DNA from: Symsagittifera roscoffensis
Lineage: Eukaryota; Xenacoelomorpha; Acoela; Convolutidae
Assembly: GCF_963678635.1 (NCBI RefSeq)
Contig: NC_087062.1
Coordinates: forward strand, 69,722,223 to 69,786,222
DNA length: 64,000 nucleotides
Direction of reading: 5' to 3'
Below the pieces are notes generated by a model. It was not told the origin of the DNA, searched no databases, and saw only the letters and a program-made list of their open reading frames with translations. The position numbers and the translations under genes are program-made. Positions within the stretch are counted from its first letter, which is position 1; the number at the start of each line of letters is the position of its first letter. Shown here in pieces: positions 56,901 through 59,860 of this stretch.

Positions 56901-57723
56901 AAGTTGTAGCGCGCAAAAAGTCAGGTTATTTGTTTTCTGAAGTTCGAAAGAAAGGTGCCTTTCATATCATAGCCCTCCTTCCGCCTACTCATATCAAAGG
57001 AAAAGCCGCTTCCCCGTAACATTTGGGAGGGGAAGAGTTGCTAAATTTTGATTTTTTGTTGGATACTATAAAGTGAAAGAACCGAAAGTTGTCTATTAAG
57101 TGCAACAAGGACTTTGTACCATTTCTCAGCATCATTGACGCCCAATTTTGTCAATAAGTCGTCTATCTTGATTTAGAATCATTATTTTGAACTCAAAAAC
57201 TATTGAGAATATTTAGTATATGACTATAATTGGAAGTATCCGAAAAGCAAACACACTCCCAGTGTATTTTGTTTGTTTAAAATGATTTCTTTTTTCAAAT
57301 TTACCTGTTTTCGATGCTCCAGCTGTCATCGAAGATGAATATAATGTCTGAGGGCGGCTGGCTGCATTGCATACAATCTGCAATTTCGATGTTCGACCTA
57401 TTCAGCAGTTTCTCAGACTTCTCATTGAAGCGTGCACGCAATGCCCTGGTAACATAATCACATGATGGTTAAGTTCAAGTTCGGATAGAATAAAAGAGGC
57501 TGATTACCCCTAGCGGTGAATGGCAAGGAGGAGGATCTCGGGGGTATTCTCTCGATGGCGGGACCAAACGAAGCAAAATTTTCAACCAATCAGAATCTTT
57601 AGACATTTCTATTGGCTTAATGACTTTTGCCGAAGTCATTATTAACAGAAAATGAGCGCAATGTTGAGCAGCAGAAATTAAGCAGCAAAATAGCAGAACA
57701 GCGAAAAAAATTTTGATGCACAA
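14654..57723 (-). CDS. Multi-exon gene for a vWA-domain type I membrane protein (gene span)
   Basis: This is my reconstruction from exons listed separately. Order on the minus strand: signal peptide (57723-57508), vWA start with MIDAS motif (57445-57305), vWA middle (52357-51991), vWA end plus an unknown domain (30188-29834), an unclear exon (25764 downward), an ectodomain exon with a polybasic site (25305-25133), a juxtamembrane exon (24677-24628) and a transmembrane exon (14921-14654). Junctions 57305/52357, 51991/30188, 25133/24677 and 24628/14921 join in frame with GT-AG ends. vWA domains bind ligands through a metal at the MIDAS site, so an adhesion or matrix-binding surface protein is likely. 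The partner and the exact family are unknown. Two 1-nt frame inconsistencies leave open a pseudogene or assembly errors. The introns contain the transposons of this window. Confidence 0.75.
15840..17200. repeat. A/T palindrome-rich element copy, plus orientation
   Basis: The interval is dotted with the self-complementary word TTATAATCGATTATAA and variants (16620-16870), followed by CTTTTTGTAGACGTTG, CATAGGAGTTG and TTTCATCTACCGCG. The same series in the same order is found in inverted orientation at 26830-27700. A short fragment ending in ATGGAACTCC (15950-15960) resembles the terminus of the element at 27809-28344. No coding frame is present. Confidence 0.7.
18122..18222 (-). repeat. 3' LTR remnant of the 18-24 kb retrotransposon
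   Basis: Matches 24193-24292 with numerous substitutions: TTCAAACGTCAATCTC, GATACCC, CTCGATCTTGAC, TCTATCTAATTACAG and CTAAGCTAA. The outer limits cannot be set because similarity fades on both sides. Confidence 0.65.
18422..18676 (-). pseudogene. Post-integrase C-terminal tail of the Gypsy polyprotein
   Basis: 84 codons rich in S, R and D, with RIKRHTQFFGSPVKDSIK. The same arrangement (RSKRATKNQGPKRFGSPVKH) is found at the equivalent place in the right-hand element (60458-60868). This shared tail shows that both elements belong to one lineage. Its role is unknown; basic integrase tails may contact DNA or chromatin. Confidence 0.65.
19633..20325 (-). pseudogene. Integrase remnant
   Basis: At 20098-20325 the frame reads MIDAAQYIWRLRKH, equivalent to the H2C2 zinc-finger region of Gypsy integrases. 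20009-20120 holds the start of the catalytic core in another frame. 19633-19818 carries LKNKWSAMQ, the region after the catalytic glutamate. Stops and frameshifts separate the three pieces. Confidence 0.65.
21228..21479 (-). pseudogene. RNase H / connection domain remnant
   Basis: A short frame carries KPIEKSFKACN and FIHSTSHIFRDI, degenerate versions of the 'HxPL...' and 'IPGxxNxxADxLSR' segments at the end of Gypsy RNase H. It is placed correctly between RT and integrase and contains disabling changes. Confidence 0.55.
22090..22800 (-). pseudogene. Reverse transcriptase remnant
   Basis: The recognisable part is the fingers/palm region with a degenerate catalytic box. Where Gypsy RTs have YxDD, this copy reads FRDVILIVS, followed by the conserved KLTKCEF motif (22099-22317). 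Upstream fragments (22333-22572) correspond to the preceding palm strands in shifted frames. The first catalytic aspartate pair is lost, so the enzyme is inactive. Confidence 0.7.
23040..24088 (-). pseudogene. Gag remnant of the Ty3/Gypsy element
   Basis: The frame opens at the ATG at 24088, right after the primer site, with a proline-rich start and a LSWETWIGQFF motif typical of Gypsy Gag N-termini. After frameshifts a capsid-like helical region follows (23120-23419). Near 23070 a nucleocapsid knuckle remnant reads FGKKGHFAQVC, the second half of a CCHC finger. Stops interrupt all frames. Confidence 0.65.
24091..24105 (-). other. Primer-binding-site-like sequence
   Basis: On the minus strand this reads TGGCGCAGCCAGCAG. 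Retroelement primer sites start with TGG, complementary to the tRNA CCA end. TGGCGCAG-type sites are used by several animal Gypsy elements primed by serine tRNA, so tRNA-Ser is the likely primer; this is by pattern only. The gag ATG follows within 5 bp, at 24088. Confidence 0.55.
24106..24300 (-). repeat. 5' LTR remnant of the 18-24 kb retrotransposon
   Basis: The inner edge is set by the primer-binding site at 24091-24105; on the minus strand the LTR would end ...TCACA immediately before TGGCGC. The best-conserved part is 24193-24292. The outer edge is uncertain. Confidence 0.6.
24628..24677 (-). CDS. Exon 7: 50-bp juxtamembrane exon
   Basis: Flanked by TTTTTGTTTTAG and a GTTAGA donor, it encodes ADTWFEQIVDQIAEET plus two bases of a split codon. 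Those two bases (AG) are completed by C at 14921 to give serine, leading directly into the transmembrane segment. The exact phase fit on both sides supports this otherwise easily missed exon. The following intron is about 9.7 kb and contains the decayed Ty3/Gypsy element. Confidence 0.75.
25133..25305 (-). CDS. Exon 6: ectodomain exon with polybasic cleavage-like site
   Basis: This 173-bp exon lies between TTTCATGTGTTGCAG and the strong donor GTAAGC. It starts with two bases of a split codon, reads RERRRRSTN, and then a strand-rich region with several N-glycosylation sequons (NST, NDT, NTT, NCS, NMS) and paired cysteines (CSIC). The RERRRRS stretch matches the furin-type R-X-K/R-R consensus, suggesting processing of the ectodomain, which is an inference. 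It ends in phase 0 and joins cleanly to the 50-bp exon at 24677. Confidence 0.75.
25690..25764 (-). CDS. Exon 5 (tentative): short ectodomain exon
   Basis: A strong acceptor (CTTTTTTTATTTCAG) at 25765-25767 opens into a protein-like frame beginning HFMSFPGRDGQKLNG and running through FEPPLTFPDLVDQI. The phase fits the preceding exon. I cannot place the donor: the next exon requires one leftover base, and the candidates are weak (an early GTCGAG, or GT within the downstream T/G-rich run). The right-hand coordinate is firm and the left is a guess. No domain is recognised. Confidence 0.4.
26490..26540 (+). mobile_element. Fragment of family F 3' end
   Basis: A decayed match to the family 3' terminus: CAACCGGAACACTGAAGACT then CGCTCTTATACAAGCAGTC. 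The rest of the element is absent. Confidence 0.5.
26830..27700 (-). repeat. A/T palindrome-rich element copy, inverted relative to 15.8-17.2 kb
   Basis: Read on the minus strand it reproduces the order at 16560-17190: TTATAATCGATT words, CTTTTCGTAGACGTTG, GATAGGAGTTG, TTTCATCTACCGCG. The two copies form a widely spaced inverted pair inside the same gene. No coding frame. Confidence 0.7.
27809..28344. mobile_element. 536-bp inverted-terminal-repeat element with CCATGG ends
   Basis: The left end reads AC(T)GGAGTTCCATGGATAAT and continues ...AATCAATTATAATG. The right end is its inverse complement, with about 30 of 31 matching positions just inside the first bases. The interior is full of TTATAATCNATTATAA-type palindromes and has no open frame. 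It is a non-autonomous DNA transposon by structure. No convincing target duplication could be read at the flanks. Confidence 0.75.
28350..28520. repeat. C-rich low-complexity tract
   Basis: Composition switches abruptly to C/A (CACCCCTACCCCCACCACAC, CACACACACACACCC, CCAAACCCCCCC). The 84-aa plus-strand frame over it is a composition artefact. Confidence 0.8.
28727..29253 (-). mobile_element. Non-autonomous element, family F, near full-length
   Basis: On the plus strand it opens with ACAAGACTGATCGTATCAGG, a hairpin (CAGGGCGAGGCCCTG) and AATGTTCCGACTGCC, and closes with CGAAAGTCGGAACAAT. It is an inverted copy of 10447-10978 and 55386-55920. No coding capacity. Confidence 0.8.
29350..29530. 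repeat. A/T palindrome fragment
   Basis: Contains AATCAATTATAATTGATT and TTATAATCGATTAA words like those in the CCATGG element and the 16-17 kb repeat, but lacks the termini. Confidence 0.5.
29834..30188 (-). CDS. Exon 4: end of the vWA domain plus an unknown C-terminal module
   Basis: The acceptor TCTTTTGTTTCAG precedes TDGIVVYSIGMTD. A +1 shift near 30150 is then needed to continue with ELIIASFSEAATSEDYV and FSDFESEVPAILFDTCD, the typical last helix and closing cysteine of vWA domains. About 65 residues follow with hydrophobic strands (ARVVQLTYPM, NNVLLLDFRP, AVLDVFVNCD) that I do not recognise. With the AGG|GTTTTC donor the exon is 355 bp, which becomes an exact 118 codons if the single extra base is discounted. 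Other phase-0 donors exist just downstream. The extra base is either an assembly error or a disabling mutation. Confidence 0.75.
30499..30563 (+). repeat. Left member of a ~65-bp inverted repeat flanking the Polinton-like element
   Basis: AAAATCCAGGGTCCTATGTG and its surroundings (AGAATACATACACAGATAC) are the inverse complement, with small differences, of 51906-51969. The inner ~29 bp match at all but one position. Immediately inside lie short tandem words (TTAAGATTGGTTATAG, three times at 30558-30630). It is a candidate terminal inverted repeat of the element. The outermost base is not resolved. Confidence 0.6.
30672..30871. other. Assembly gap, 200 N
   Basis: Second fixed-size gap. It lies just inside the left edge of the Polinton-like element, so part of that element, and possibly a gene end, is missing. 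Confidence 0.98.
30872..31062 (+). pseudogene. Truncated gene end with acidic serine tail
   Basis: Directly after the gap the plus strand reads KFSLLKKLDTGFKPSEIPNK, further residues (SVIKAVREINSEL), one in-frame stop, then a tail DSSSDEESSSSEDDEQ before TGA. The rest lies in the gap. It is the only plus-strand coding-like stretch in the element. No family is recognised. Confidence 0.4.
31063..31330. other. Non-coding interval in the Polinton-like element
   Basis: A/T-rich, with an AATAAA-like word near 31230 on the plus strand. Convergent with the 3' end of the capsid gene. Nothing further is seen. Confidence 0.4.
31334..31640 (-). pseudogene. Hypothetical frame downstream of the capsid gene
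   Basis: A 111-codon frame with protein-like composition (NFGGCNGCKMSKLCSLHHQI and several hydrophobic stretches) follows the capsid C-terminus and overlaps it in another frame. It could be a small separate gene of the element or a chance frame. I do not recognise it. Confidence 0.3.
31620..33020 (-). pseudogene. Major capsid protein (double-jelly-roll, F54H12.2 family), frameshifted
   Basis: Segments line up in order with the family. The N-terminus at 33020 has SEHPTTVTHAALDLF. 32560-32778 has the first jelly-roll strand motif NVQVSLNGTVVSS. 32070-32381 has KYLLPGVGVRIRLNR, the most characteristic block. 31620-31895 has the C-terminal strands ending VVLIDRNGEI. Between 32070 and 31895 the match continues in another frame. 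The full length of about 460 codons is normal for the family, but at least two frameshifts and stops make it non-functional. It lies directly downstream of the pX-like gene, as in related elements. Confidence 0.8.
33037..33420 (-). pseudogene. pX-like basic membrane-active protein
   Basis: The frame reads a glycine-rich start (NGSGLGSAIRKGLKGF), IPLSKKYGIPLAK, and later a strongly basic stretch (QRKRRRSSN) with a lysine-rich C-terminus. Capsid-associated pX/pVI-like proteins of Polinton and adintovirus elements share the GSGLGS-like amphipathic start and the basic tail. It lies 16 bp upstream of the capsid ATG, as expected. The frame appears mostly intact, but no good ATG starts it. Confidence 0.6.
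33424..33615 (-). CDS. Hypothetical small protein between integrase and pX
   Basis: 63 codons starting at an ATG that overlaps the end of the integrase frame by 14 bp. It has SVSLFTQSIEFLLLYKP near the centre and ends four bases before the pX region begins. The tight packing suggests a real gene or the remains of one. No family is recognised; a minor structural protein is possible by position. Confidence 0.35.
   Translation of the reverse strand: MTARDLTTRWQSTKSVSLFTQSIEFLLLYKPVVDNQASVCISVPSDFNYLSLNYHSNRIVANR
33602..34790 (-). pseudogene. Retroviral-type (rve) integrase of the Polinton-like element
   Basis: In order: a low-complexity N-terminus (poly-Q and Asn runs, 34600-34760), LLREFYYSLTHPAAYGN and LSRKQVEQFLTSSSTYSKL (N-terminal DNA-binding region typical of Polinton integrases, 34430-34580), the catalytic core with DVLSRYSSVQ and RVDQKKEFKGVF (34143-34409), and a C-terminal SH3-like domain with FQKGYQQQFTDEFF and ARFYESEL (33602-33826). 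The first core aspartate (DSKDVAYMD) and the second (VDQKKEF) are visible. The glutamate region falls between frames. Stops at 34141 and shifts show that it is dead. Confidence 0.8.
34791..35119. other. Intergenic spacer in the Polinton-like element
   Basis: Lies between the integrase and the frame following the ATPase. A/T-rich, no supported frame. Confidence 0.4.
35120..35500 (-). pseudogene. Hypothetical extension or gene after the ATPase
   Basis: The frame carrying the ATPase C-terminus continues for about 120 codons with no stop: FYFLPPELQKQLVTGTL, a Ser/Pro-rich region and a glutamine run. Family ATPases normally end before this, so a fused or separate small gene is likely. It is not recognised. 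Confidence 0.35.
35480..36156 (-). pseudogene. A32-type genome-packaging ATPase, decayed
   Basis: The N-terminus has a degenerate Walker A, FVCGATGSEKKW, where the family has a G-x-T-G-x-G-K-S/T loop. The second glycine and the terminal Ser/Thr are lost, so nucleotide binding is not expected. A middle segment in another frame carries DLPVIFIKHKLYQRGNY, the family's conserved strand after Walker B. The C-terminus reads LIDLTPSCPD. The FtsK-HerA fold ATPases of Polintons drive DNA into capsids. At least two frameshifts are needed to follow it. Confidence 0.75.
36192..36575 (-). CDS. Small membrane protein
   Basis: 127 codons. An acidic/serine stretch (SSRSSDSVEEDQTDCEAS) is followed by a single hydrophobic helix (VVFLIQLSFVCMLVALSILQ) and a short tail ending LVSSCLSQLLPAPV. 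Polinton-like elements with this capsid type commonly encode a short single-helix protein whose end resembles LLSSCLxxLLPxP, so I assign it to that group from memory of the pattern. It lies next to the packaging ATPase. The frame is intact. Function unknown, possibly a virion membrane or assembly factor. Confidence 0.5.
   Translation of the reverse strand: MRGKHSLIYSCILIQVFSPPPSLRAKTSSRSSDSVEEDQTDCEASAAVESKWNFFCCRRQCSDVVFLIQLSFVCMLVALSILQLCLRSPNCEEKTAYFKLVSSCLSQLLPAPVLSSLSFMYSQQRVN
36576..36880. other. Spacer in the Polinton-like element
   Basis: Contains A/T runs and no supported frame. Confidence 0.35.
36960..38270 (-). pseudogene. Low-complexity coding-like region, unrecognised
   Basis: Several minus-strand frames are protein-like but short: 37110-37295 (LLKAIAVEAKEEKKVKTKKK), 37625-37840, and 37859-38101 with LLFRLDASELGRFWEVKQ and then a run of glutamine codons. 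Triplet repeats (TTG, CTG, CTC and TTC on the plus strand) occur throughout 34670-38000. It could be one or two decayed genes of the element. No family is recognised. Confidence 0.35.
38565..39075 (-). pseudogene. Cysteine-rich exon in the Polinton-like element
   Basis: After an AG (GGCTAG) the frame reads KCGFPEVDDYNQSFCITEDC, then EKCLLFSGGPAYWDCNQTAF and a stop. Later frames in the same block continue EFFDPKREKQD and DGWPPAADYSMLQ. The spacing of cysteines and aromatic residues resembles a small secreted disulfide domain, not a replication or capsid protein. It pairs with the cysteine-rich exon at 39893-40031. Broken by at least two stops or shifts. Confidence 0.4.
39893..40031 (-). CDS. 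Cysteine-rich exon with consensus splice sites
   Basis: The acceptor TTTATGCACAG opens into KKHECVPFAQQHCIRKFKQG, CSYDKVMWFCCGEAN and IIQPFG, ending before a GTGAGA donor. Six cysteines in about 32 residues suggest an extracellular disulfide-rich module. A spliced secreted-protein exon inside a Polinton is unusual and suggests captured host sequence or a nested gene. No family is recognised. Confidence 0.45.
40300..41655 (-). pseudogene. DNA polymerase B, C-terminal polymerase domain (protein-primed type)
   Basis: In order on the minus strand: a motif A region in a shifted frame (YSDVNANCPHPVGH near 41440, where the family has DVNSLYP), GWFGLIKC and a cysteine-rich segment, GTFVTVEPKLALVNGY (41056-41130), then VLAGFTTAHARTVLYKYM and the motif C box FFCDADSIMYID (40356-40769), followed by IPLGNILGCMTDEI. 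Motif C keeps both aspartates (D-A-D-S). The order and motifs match the Polinton and adenovirus-type protein-primed polymerases. Multiple frameshifts (near 40770, 41290, 41400) disable it. Confidence 0.85.
44881..45088 (-). CDS. Acidic exon, copy A
   Basis: Bounded by a TTTTTTCAG acceptor and a GTGAGT donor. An ATG lies 5 bp inside and the frame reads a basic/polar start, then EEEEGDHSSVVVADDREEED and TEQAT. The same exon with both splice sites is kept in copy B (48768-48968). The intact frame and splice sites in two copies suggest a functional 5' exon of the polymerase or of a separate acidic protein. Copy A ends one base out of phase with copy B. Confidence 0.5.
45220..45483 (-). pseudogene. 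Polar frame upstream of the acidic exon, copy A
   Basis: 87 codons rich in Q, D and K (SAASVQTNKKEEVNQD, VFTQSQEDNSFPKDDI) that match 49089-49325 closely at the protein level. It may be an earlier exon of the same gene. Not recognised. Confidence 0.4.
45625..45948 (-). pseudogene. DNA polymerase B Exo III / linker region (unique segment between the duplicates)
   Basis: 107 codons with CCQSDVEFLCQGVV, IDPFEIVRTAASTCNYIYRQ and FGILPINGYR, matching the segment of Polinton polymerases where Exo III (YCxxDV) precedes the conserved 'IGIxPxxGYR' block. It is present only once and follows the left end of copy B on the minus strand, so copy B plus this segment preserve the ancestral order. Confidence 0.7.
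45951..49345 (-). pseudogene. DNA polymerase B N-terminal half, duplicate copy B
   Basis: Colinear with copy A: 45951 matches 41661, 46751-46975 matches 42634-42876 (FYYYTCHKAYSTSKH), and 48764-48985 matches the acidic exon. The exonuclease I box reads VFDIETE near 46340, with both acidic residues present. It is shorter than copy A through deletions, and carries its own ~100-bp internal duplication (47410-47520 and 47530-47640). As it is contiguous with the Exo III segment, I regard it as the original copy. Confidence 0.75.
48768..48968 (-). CDS. Acidic exon, copy B
   Basis: Acceptor TTTTTTTCAG, donor GTGAAC. It encodes DSEEEEGDHSSVTVADDREE and neighbours, colinear with 44881-45088 but two codons shorter in the middle. 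The frame is open from an ATG five bases inside the acceptor. Confidence 0.5.
49592..49780 (-). pseudogene. Basic, glutamine-rich short frame
   Basis: 62 codons (ISINNLSKTKVKQQQQQTTS, then RIRIQKFEN) between the penton-like gene and polymerase copy B. It could be a small DNA-binding protein or chance. Not recognised. Confidence 0.3.
49948..50644 (-). pseudogene. Penton-like (single jelly-roll minor capsid) protein, frameshifted
   Basis: The N-terminal part (50644 downward) reads ESFTVDLSSNASFDTYTEST and SFRTALGEPLSL, then in a shifted frame LEGKRCVTLAEVSSP. The ORF at 49948-50388 carries the central block QVFVYCDFIEPQYVGKTKAP followed by LLRCFQ. These correspond to the opening strands and the conserved VYxDIxxPQxVGD...LLR block of Polinton penton proteins. 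One or two frameshifts separate the parts. It is the right-most gene of the element. Confidence 0.75.
50817..51700. repeat. Three tandem ~360-bp units with GTTCACA(N4)TGTGAAC palindromes
   Basis: Units start at about 50817, 51164 and 51531 with TGTTCACATTTTGTGTACAA-like sequence and contain further TTGTTCACAAAATGTGAAC words. Each unit thus holds pairs of the palindrome GTTCACATTTTGTGAAC. The array lies between the penton-like gene and the right inverted repeat, the expected position of terminal repeats of a Polinton. Open frames here follow the repeat and are probably not genes. Confidence 0.75.
51906..51969 (-). repeat. Right member of the inverted repeat flanking the Polinton-like element
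   Basis: AACATAGGACCCTGGATTTT and the following TTATGTATCTTCTCAATTAC are the inverse complement of 30499-30563. It ends only about 20 bp from the donor site of the vWA exon, so the element inserted close to the exon. Confidence 0.6.
51991..52357 (-). CDS. Exon 3: middle of the vWA domain
   Basis: The exon starts after ACTTTTAG and encodes a glycine run, then IDFIKSVVTYLKTSF, QAAIVVFSTDLVDSTPFL, a TGTSTNLVAGLREA stretch and VRKLVFFLTDGEGN. These are the classic helix 1, strand 2 (VVFS), MIDAS threonine loop and strand 4 (FFLTDG) elements of a vWA fold. It ends AAAAGTGTG before a GTTAGT donor in phase 0. The next exon begins in phase 0 with TDGIVVYSIGM, the expected next strand, across a 21.8-kb intron that houses the Polinton-like element. 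I take 51991 as the end rather than the stop at 51961. Confidence 0.85.
52450..53800. other. Intronic interval without supported gene
   Basis: Part of the intron between vWA exons 2 and 3. A short plus-strand stretch at 53330-53420 reads DLVFIGGGSVGAALS, superficially like a dinucleotide-binding glycine loop, but the frame is brief and stops. Nothing else is recognised. Confidence 0.4.
53813..54318. mobile_element. hAT-like non-autonomous element with internal tandem duplication
   Basis: The left end CAAGGGCGGATCTAGG is complementary to the right end CTAAATCTGCCCCTG, giving a CAGGGGCGGATCTAGG-type terminal inverted repeat. The first ~115 bp, including adjoining flank, are duplicated in tandem (53796-53910 and 53911-54030). 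A C-homopolymer (54288-54301) lies inside the right end. The body matches 59248-59860. No target duplication could be read. Confidence 0.65.
54633..54833. other. Protein-like block open on both strands
   Basis: On the minus strand the frame reads HLHFGTNLKIFLWNPENGAP. On the plus strand it reads WIGAPFSGFQRKIF and KCKWIPRTHFSW. Both are unbroken for 60 codons. A 47-bp part resembles the tail of the membrane-protein exon at 14725-14771. It is probably a repeat with coding-like composition. Which strand, if either, is coding is not clear. Confidence 0.35.
55270..55385 (+). repeat. Repeat adjoining family F
   Basis: CGCGTGGCGAACTATCCCGC and CAATTGAGGTTGGCTAATTG match 12170-12235, where the same sequence also precedes a family F body. 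It may be a longer form of the same element. Confidence 0.5.
55386..55920 (+). mobile_element. Non-autonomous element, family F, near full-length reference copy
   Basis: Starts TTGTTCCGACTGTCGATTCG and passes GCTCGGGGTGGGTTTTTTTT, GTGATCATTTTTCGTAA, CATTTTGGCCAATTTGTGAC and ATTACTGCTCCATAAACCTT. It ends with a subterminal AGTCGAAAC, ATTCAGGGCTTCGCCCTGGT hairpin and ACGAGCAGTCTTGTT. The 5' GTTCCGACT is complementary to the subterminal AGTCGGAAC at the 3' side, and the hairpin sits about 15 bp from the end. This is the layout of Helentron-associated elements, though no autonomous partner is in the window. Confidence 0.75.
56006..56050 (+). mobile_element. Fragment of family F 3' end
   Basis: ACAGTCGGAACATTCAGGGC then TTGTATGAGCAGTCTTGTT, a second 3' terminus 90 bp downstream of the full copy. 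Confidence 0.6.
56377..56916 (-). other. Two adjoining coding-like frames of unknown identity
   Basis: Minus-strand frames 56698-56916 (RFVLQRLQFFSCHDLRPDNS) and 56377-56676 (KIIILEIYVPIFEQKGVFIL) have plausible protein composition and are separated by 20 bp. No splice sites clearly join them to the vWA gene in whose intron they lie. They could be a decayed retrogene. Not recognised. Confidence 0.3.
57305..57445 (-). CDS. Exon 2: start of the vWA domain with MIDAS motif
   Basis: This 141-bp exon begins after TTACCAG and ends CGAAAACAG at a GTAAAT donor. It encodes a polar linker with a CMQC motif, then DIIFIFDDSWSIEN. In vWA domains the first strand ends in the metal-binding DxSxS signature; here it is DDSWS, so the metal site is intact. 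The last codon is split AG|T and is completed by the acceptor at 52357 to give serine. Neighbouring exons are exon 1, 62 bp upstream, and the vWA middle exon, about 5 kb downstream. Confidence 0.85.
57508..57723 (-). CDS. Exon 1: signal peptide of the vWA membrane protein
   Basis: The ATG at 57723 opens a frame beginning MCIKIFFAVLLFCCLISAA, a textbook signal peptide with a hydrophobic core and small residues at the likely cleavage site, followed by about 50 polar residues. It ends at a GTAATC donor (57507-57506), giving a compact 62-bp intron to the acceptor TTATGTTACCAG before exon 2. The exon as read ends in phase 0, but exon 2 needs one leftover base. A different frame, open over the last 28 codons, fits exon 2, so a 1-nt indel or misassembly is likely within exon 1. 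Confidence 0.6.
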
Positions 57724-58238
57724 TTCGTGCAGATGTTTTTTTTCTAATAGCTGGCTTCGTTTCTCACTTTTTGAATATTCATGTATCTGCTGATTTTCTA
57801 TTAAGTCAATATAAAATCTAATGGTTTGGATTTAACAGTGCTGATTTGAACTATCTCGACAAAACGCACAAAAAATGCAACTTAAAACGCTTCATTCTCA
57901 AATTTGCTTAACTGAGATAAAAAATGATTAAGATAAAATAGCTTAGAATTTTAGCAAAATTTTTACGGTGGCATTTGTTTTGCAAATTTCGGGCACAAAA
58001 TTTTATCCCAGAAACGGATTAGTTTTGGTTTTTCAGTCGATCAAAACTACTGGGTCAATTACTGACAAAATTATATCAAAGGAAGCTGTTTACGTAGCCC
58101 AGCAAAATTTAAAAAACTGACATTTTACTAAATAAACACCTTTTTTATTTAAAACTATTTTTGTACGATCAGCGCATTTTTCTGGAGTTTATATCAATGT
58201 TAAATTTTGTTGGGTTTTTTCAGTAACTGACCCGGTAT

Positions 58239-58258
58239 CTATATATATATATATATAA
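58239..58258. repeat. AT dinucleotide microsatellite
   Basis: A run of TA repeats followed by short AGATAGATA units. Confidence 0.9.
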
Positions 58259-58711
58259 ATAGATAGATAAATTTGTTACATTCCTGCACGCCCAAACACG
58301 CACGCACAAGCGCTCAAGATGACGTTGTGATCTGAGCTCTTCAAGAGTTAATCGATGCTCTTTAAGAGTGTCACTAAAATCATTGTTGAAATCCAGACCC
58401 TGAATAGGATTTTGTAAACGTAGCGGACAACGTTTCGCGTTTTTGTAATTATTAGTTTTTTTAATGATCTGCGTATTGTTTCAAATTCCGAAACCCAGCT
58501 CTGTAGTTGAGATTAAACTGACTCCATAACTGTTTCTTTCTATTTTGTAGATATTCAGTTTTCTTGAATCAATAAGTTCTTTCTTCGGTATTTCATCAAC
58601 ATGGTTTTTTTTGAAATAGTCAACCTTTTTGTTTAAACATAAATGATTCTTCTAAAAGTAACTTTGTTTTTGCTAAAAGTTTGCGTTCAAAATTTTGTCG
58701 ACAACGAATGA

Positions 58712-58999
58712 GTGTTTTTAGAATCAGTTTTTGGTCTACTGGATCTAATTAACTCTATGCCCAACTTACCCGTCAGTATCATCGAGGCCAGTAATGTTCA
58801 ACCAGTAGTCCCACTGACCCTAGAATCATGTTATAAGTTAGCATTTTCATTGAAAACTGATGCTTTGCGAGTTGCCATAGATTGTCCAACCAATGAGCTT
58901 TTTGTGAATGTTGAGAGTAAACACAAAGGATTTTTCCCAATACTAAAAAACTTGCAAGTTTTTATTTCCATAGATGAATTGACTGGTTATTTTCTCTAG
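58712..58999 (+). other. Unidentified 95-codon plus-strand frame
   Basis: Well-balanced amino-acid composition for this A/T-rich window: LLDLINSMPNLPVSIIEASN, ESCYKLAFSLKTDALRVAID, FVNVESKHKGFFP. An AG precedes the frame (GTGTTTTTAG). The last codons (CTGGTTATTTTCTCTAGTGC) have an inverted copy at 59160-59205. It may be an exon of a plus-strand gene or part of a transposon. Not recognised. Confidence 0.35.
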
Positions 59000-59247
59000 T
59001 GCAACCATTTTTCTGCAACAAACTGATTTACGGGGCTGGCGCATTGTTTCATTGTGAAAAAAATAAGCAAAAGAAAACTATAACCAGATCAAAAATTGAT
59101 TTTCTACTACCATGATAATCTGTTATCATTCAATCGAAACGTATTTTAGAGTTGTCGTGGTTGCACTAGAGAAAACGGTAGCACTACAGAAAATAACCAG
59201 CTCAAACATCCTTGTACCGACCACACACGTCTATTAGATATTGAGCA

Positions 59248-59860
59248 CAGGCGCTGATCTAGGAATTTCTCGAGGAGGGGGGGGGGGGCTGGCGAATTTT
59301 CAAAAAAAATTGAAAATTTTGTCGACCTTTTTTTTAGGTCGACCGAACTGACTTTCTGAGCACTCACAAACCACTATAAAGACCCTGTTTTGGCCTAAAT
59401 TTCTGAGCCGTAGTCAAACTTTGAAAAACAGGCCAAAAATAGCGTTTTTAGGCACTTTTTGGAAAATTTCGGCCAAAAAATCGCGTTTTTTCGGCGCGCG
59501 CTCTCCCCTCAAAATTAGTATAGTTTGGCGCCAAAGGCGCCTTTAGAAAAATTTTAATGTCAGTCAGCCAAAAATGGATATCTCAAAATAGTGGAAAGGG
59601 GAGACCCTTTGGGTCGGCAGGTGACCGAAATCCGCACCTGTTGATAGGCTCTAATTTTATATTGGTTATGTGATTTTTTTCAAGCATTTTCGAGGTTGAG
59701 ATTTATAATTTCTTGCCTTTTAATTATTTTCCTTTCTGCTGTTTTTTTGTTCGTGTGTTGACTTTTTTCGTGTTGTGTCAAATATTGAATTGAATGCTCA
59801 AACCAATATTTGAGAGGCGTCCGCCCAAACGCCCCCCCCCCCCCCTTAAATCCGCTACTG
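59248..59860. mobile_element. hAT-like element with 8-bp target-site duplication
   Basis: Ends CAGGCGCTGATCTAGG and TAAATCCGCTACTG form an imperfect terminal inverted repeat of the CAGGGGCGGATC type. The 8 bp outside are ATTGAGCA on the left and ATTCAGCA on the right, 7 of 8 identical, which is the duplication length expected for hAT transposases. Inside are G and C homopolymers next to each end and a body shared with 53813-54318 (GGCCTAAATTTCTGAG; TTGGGTCGGCAGG). No transposase frame. Confidence 0.75.
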
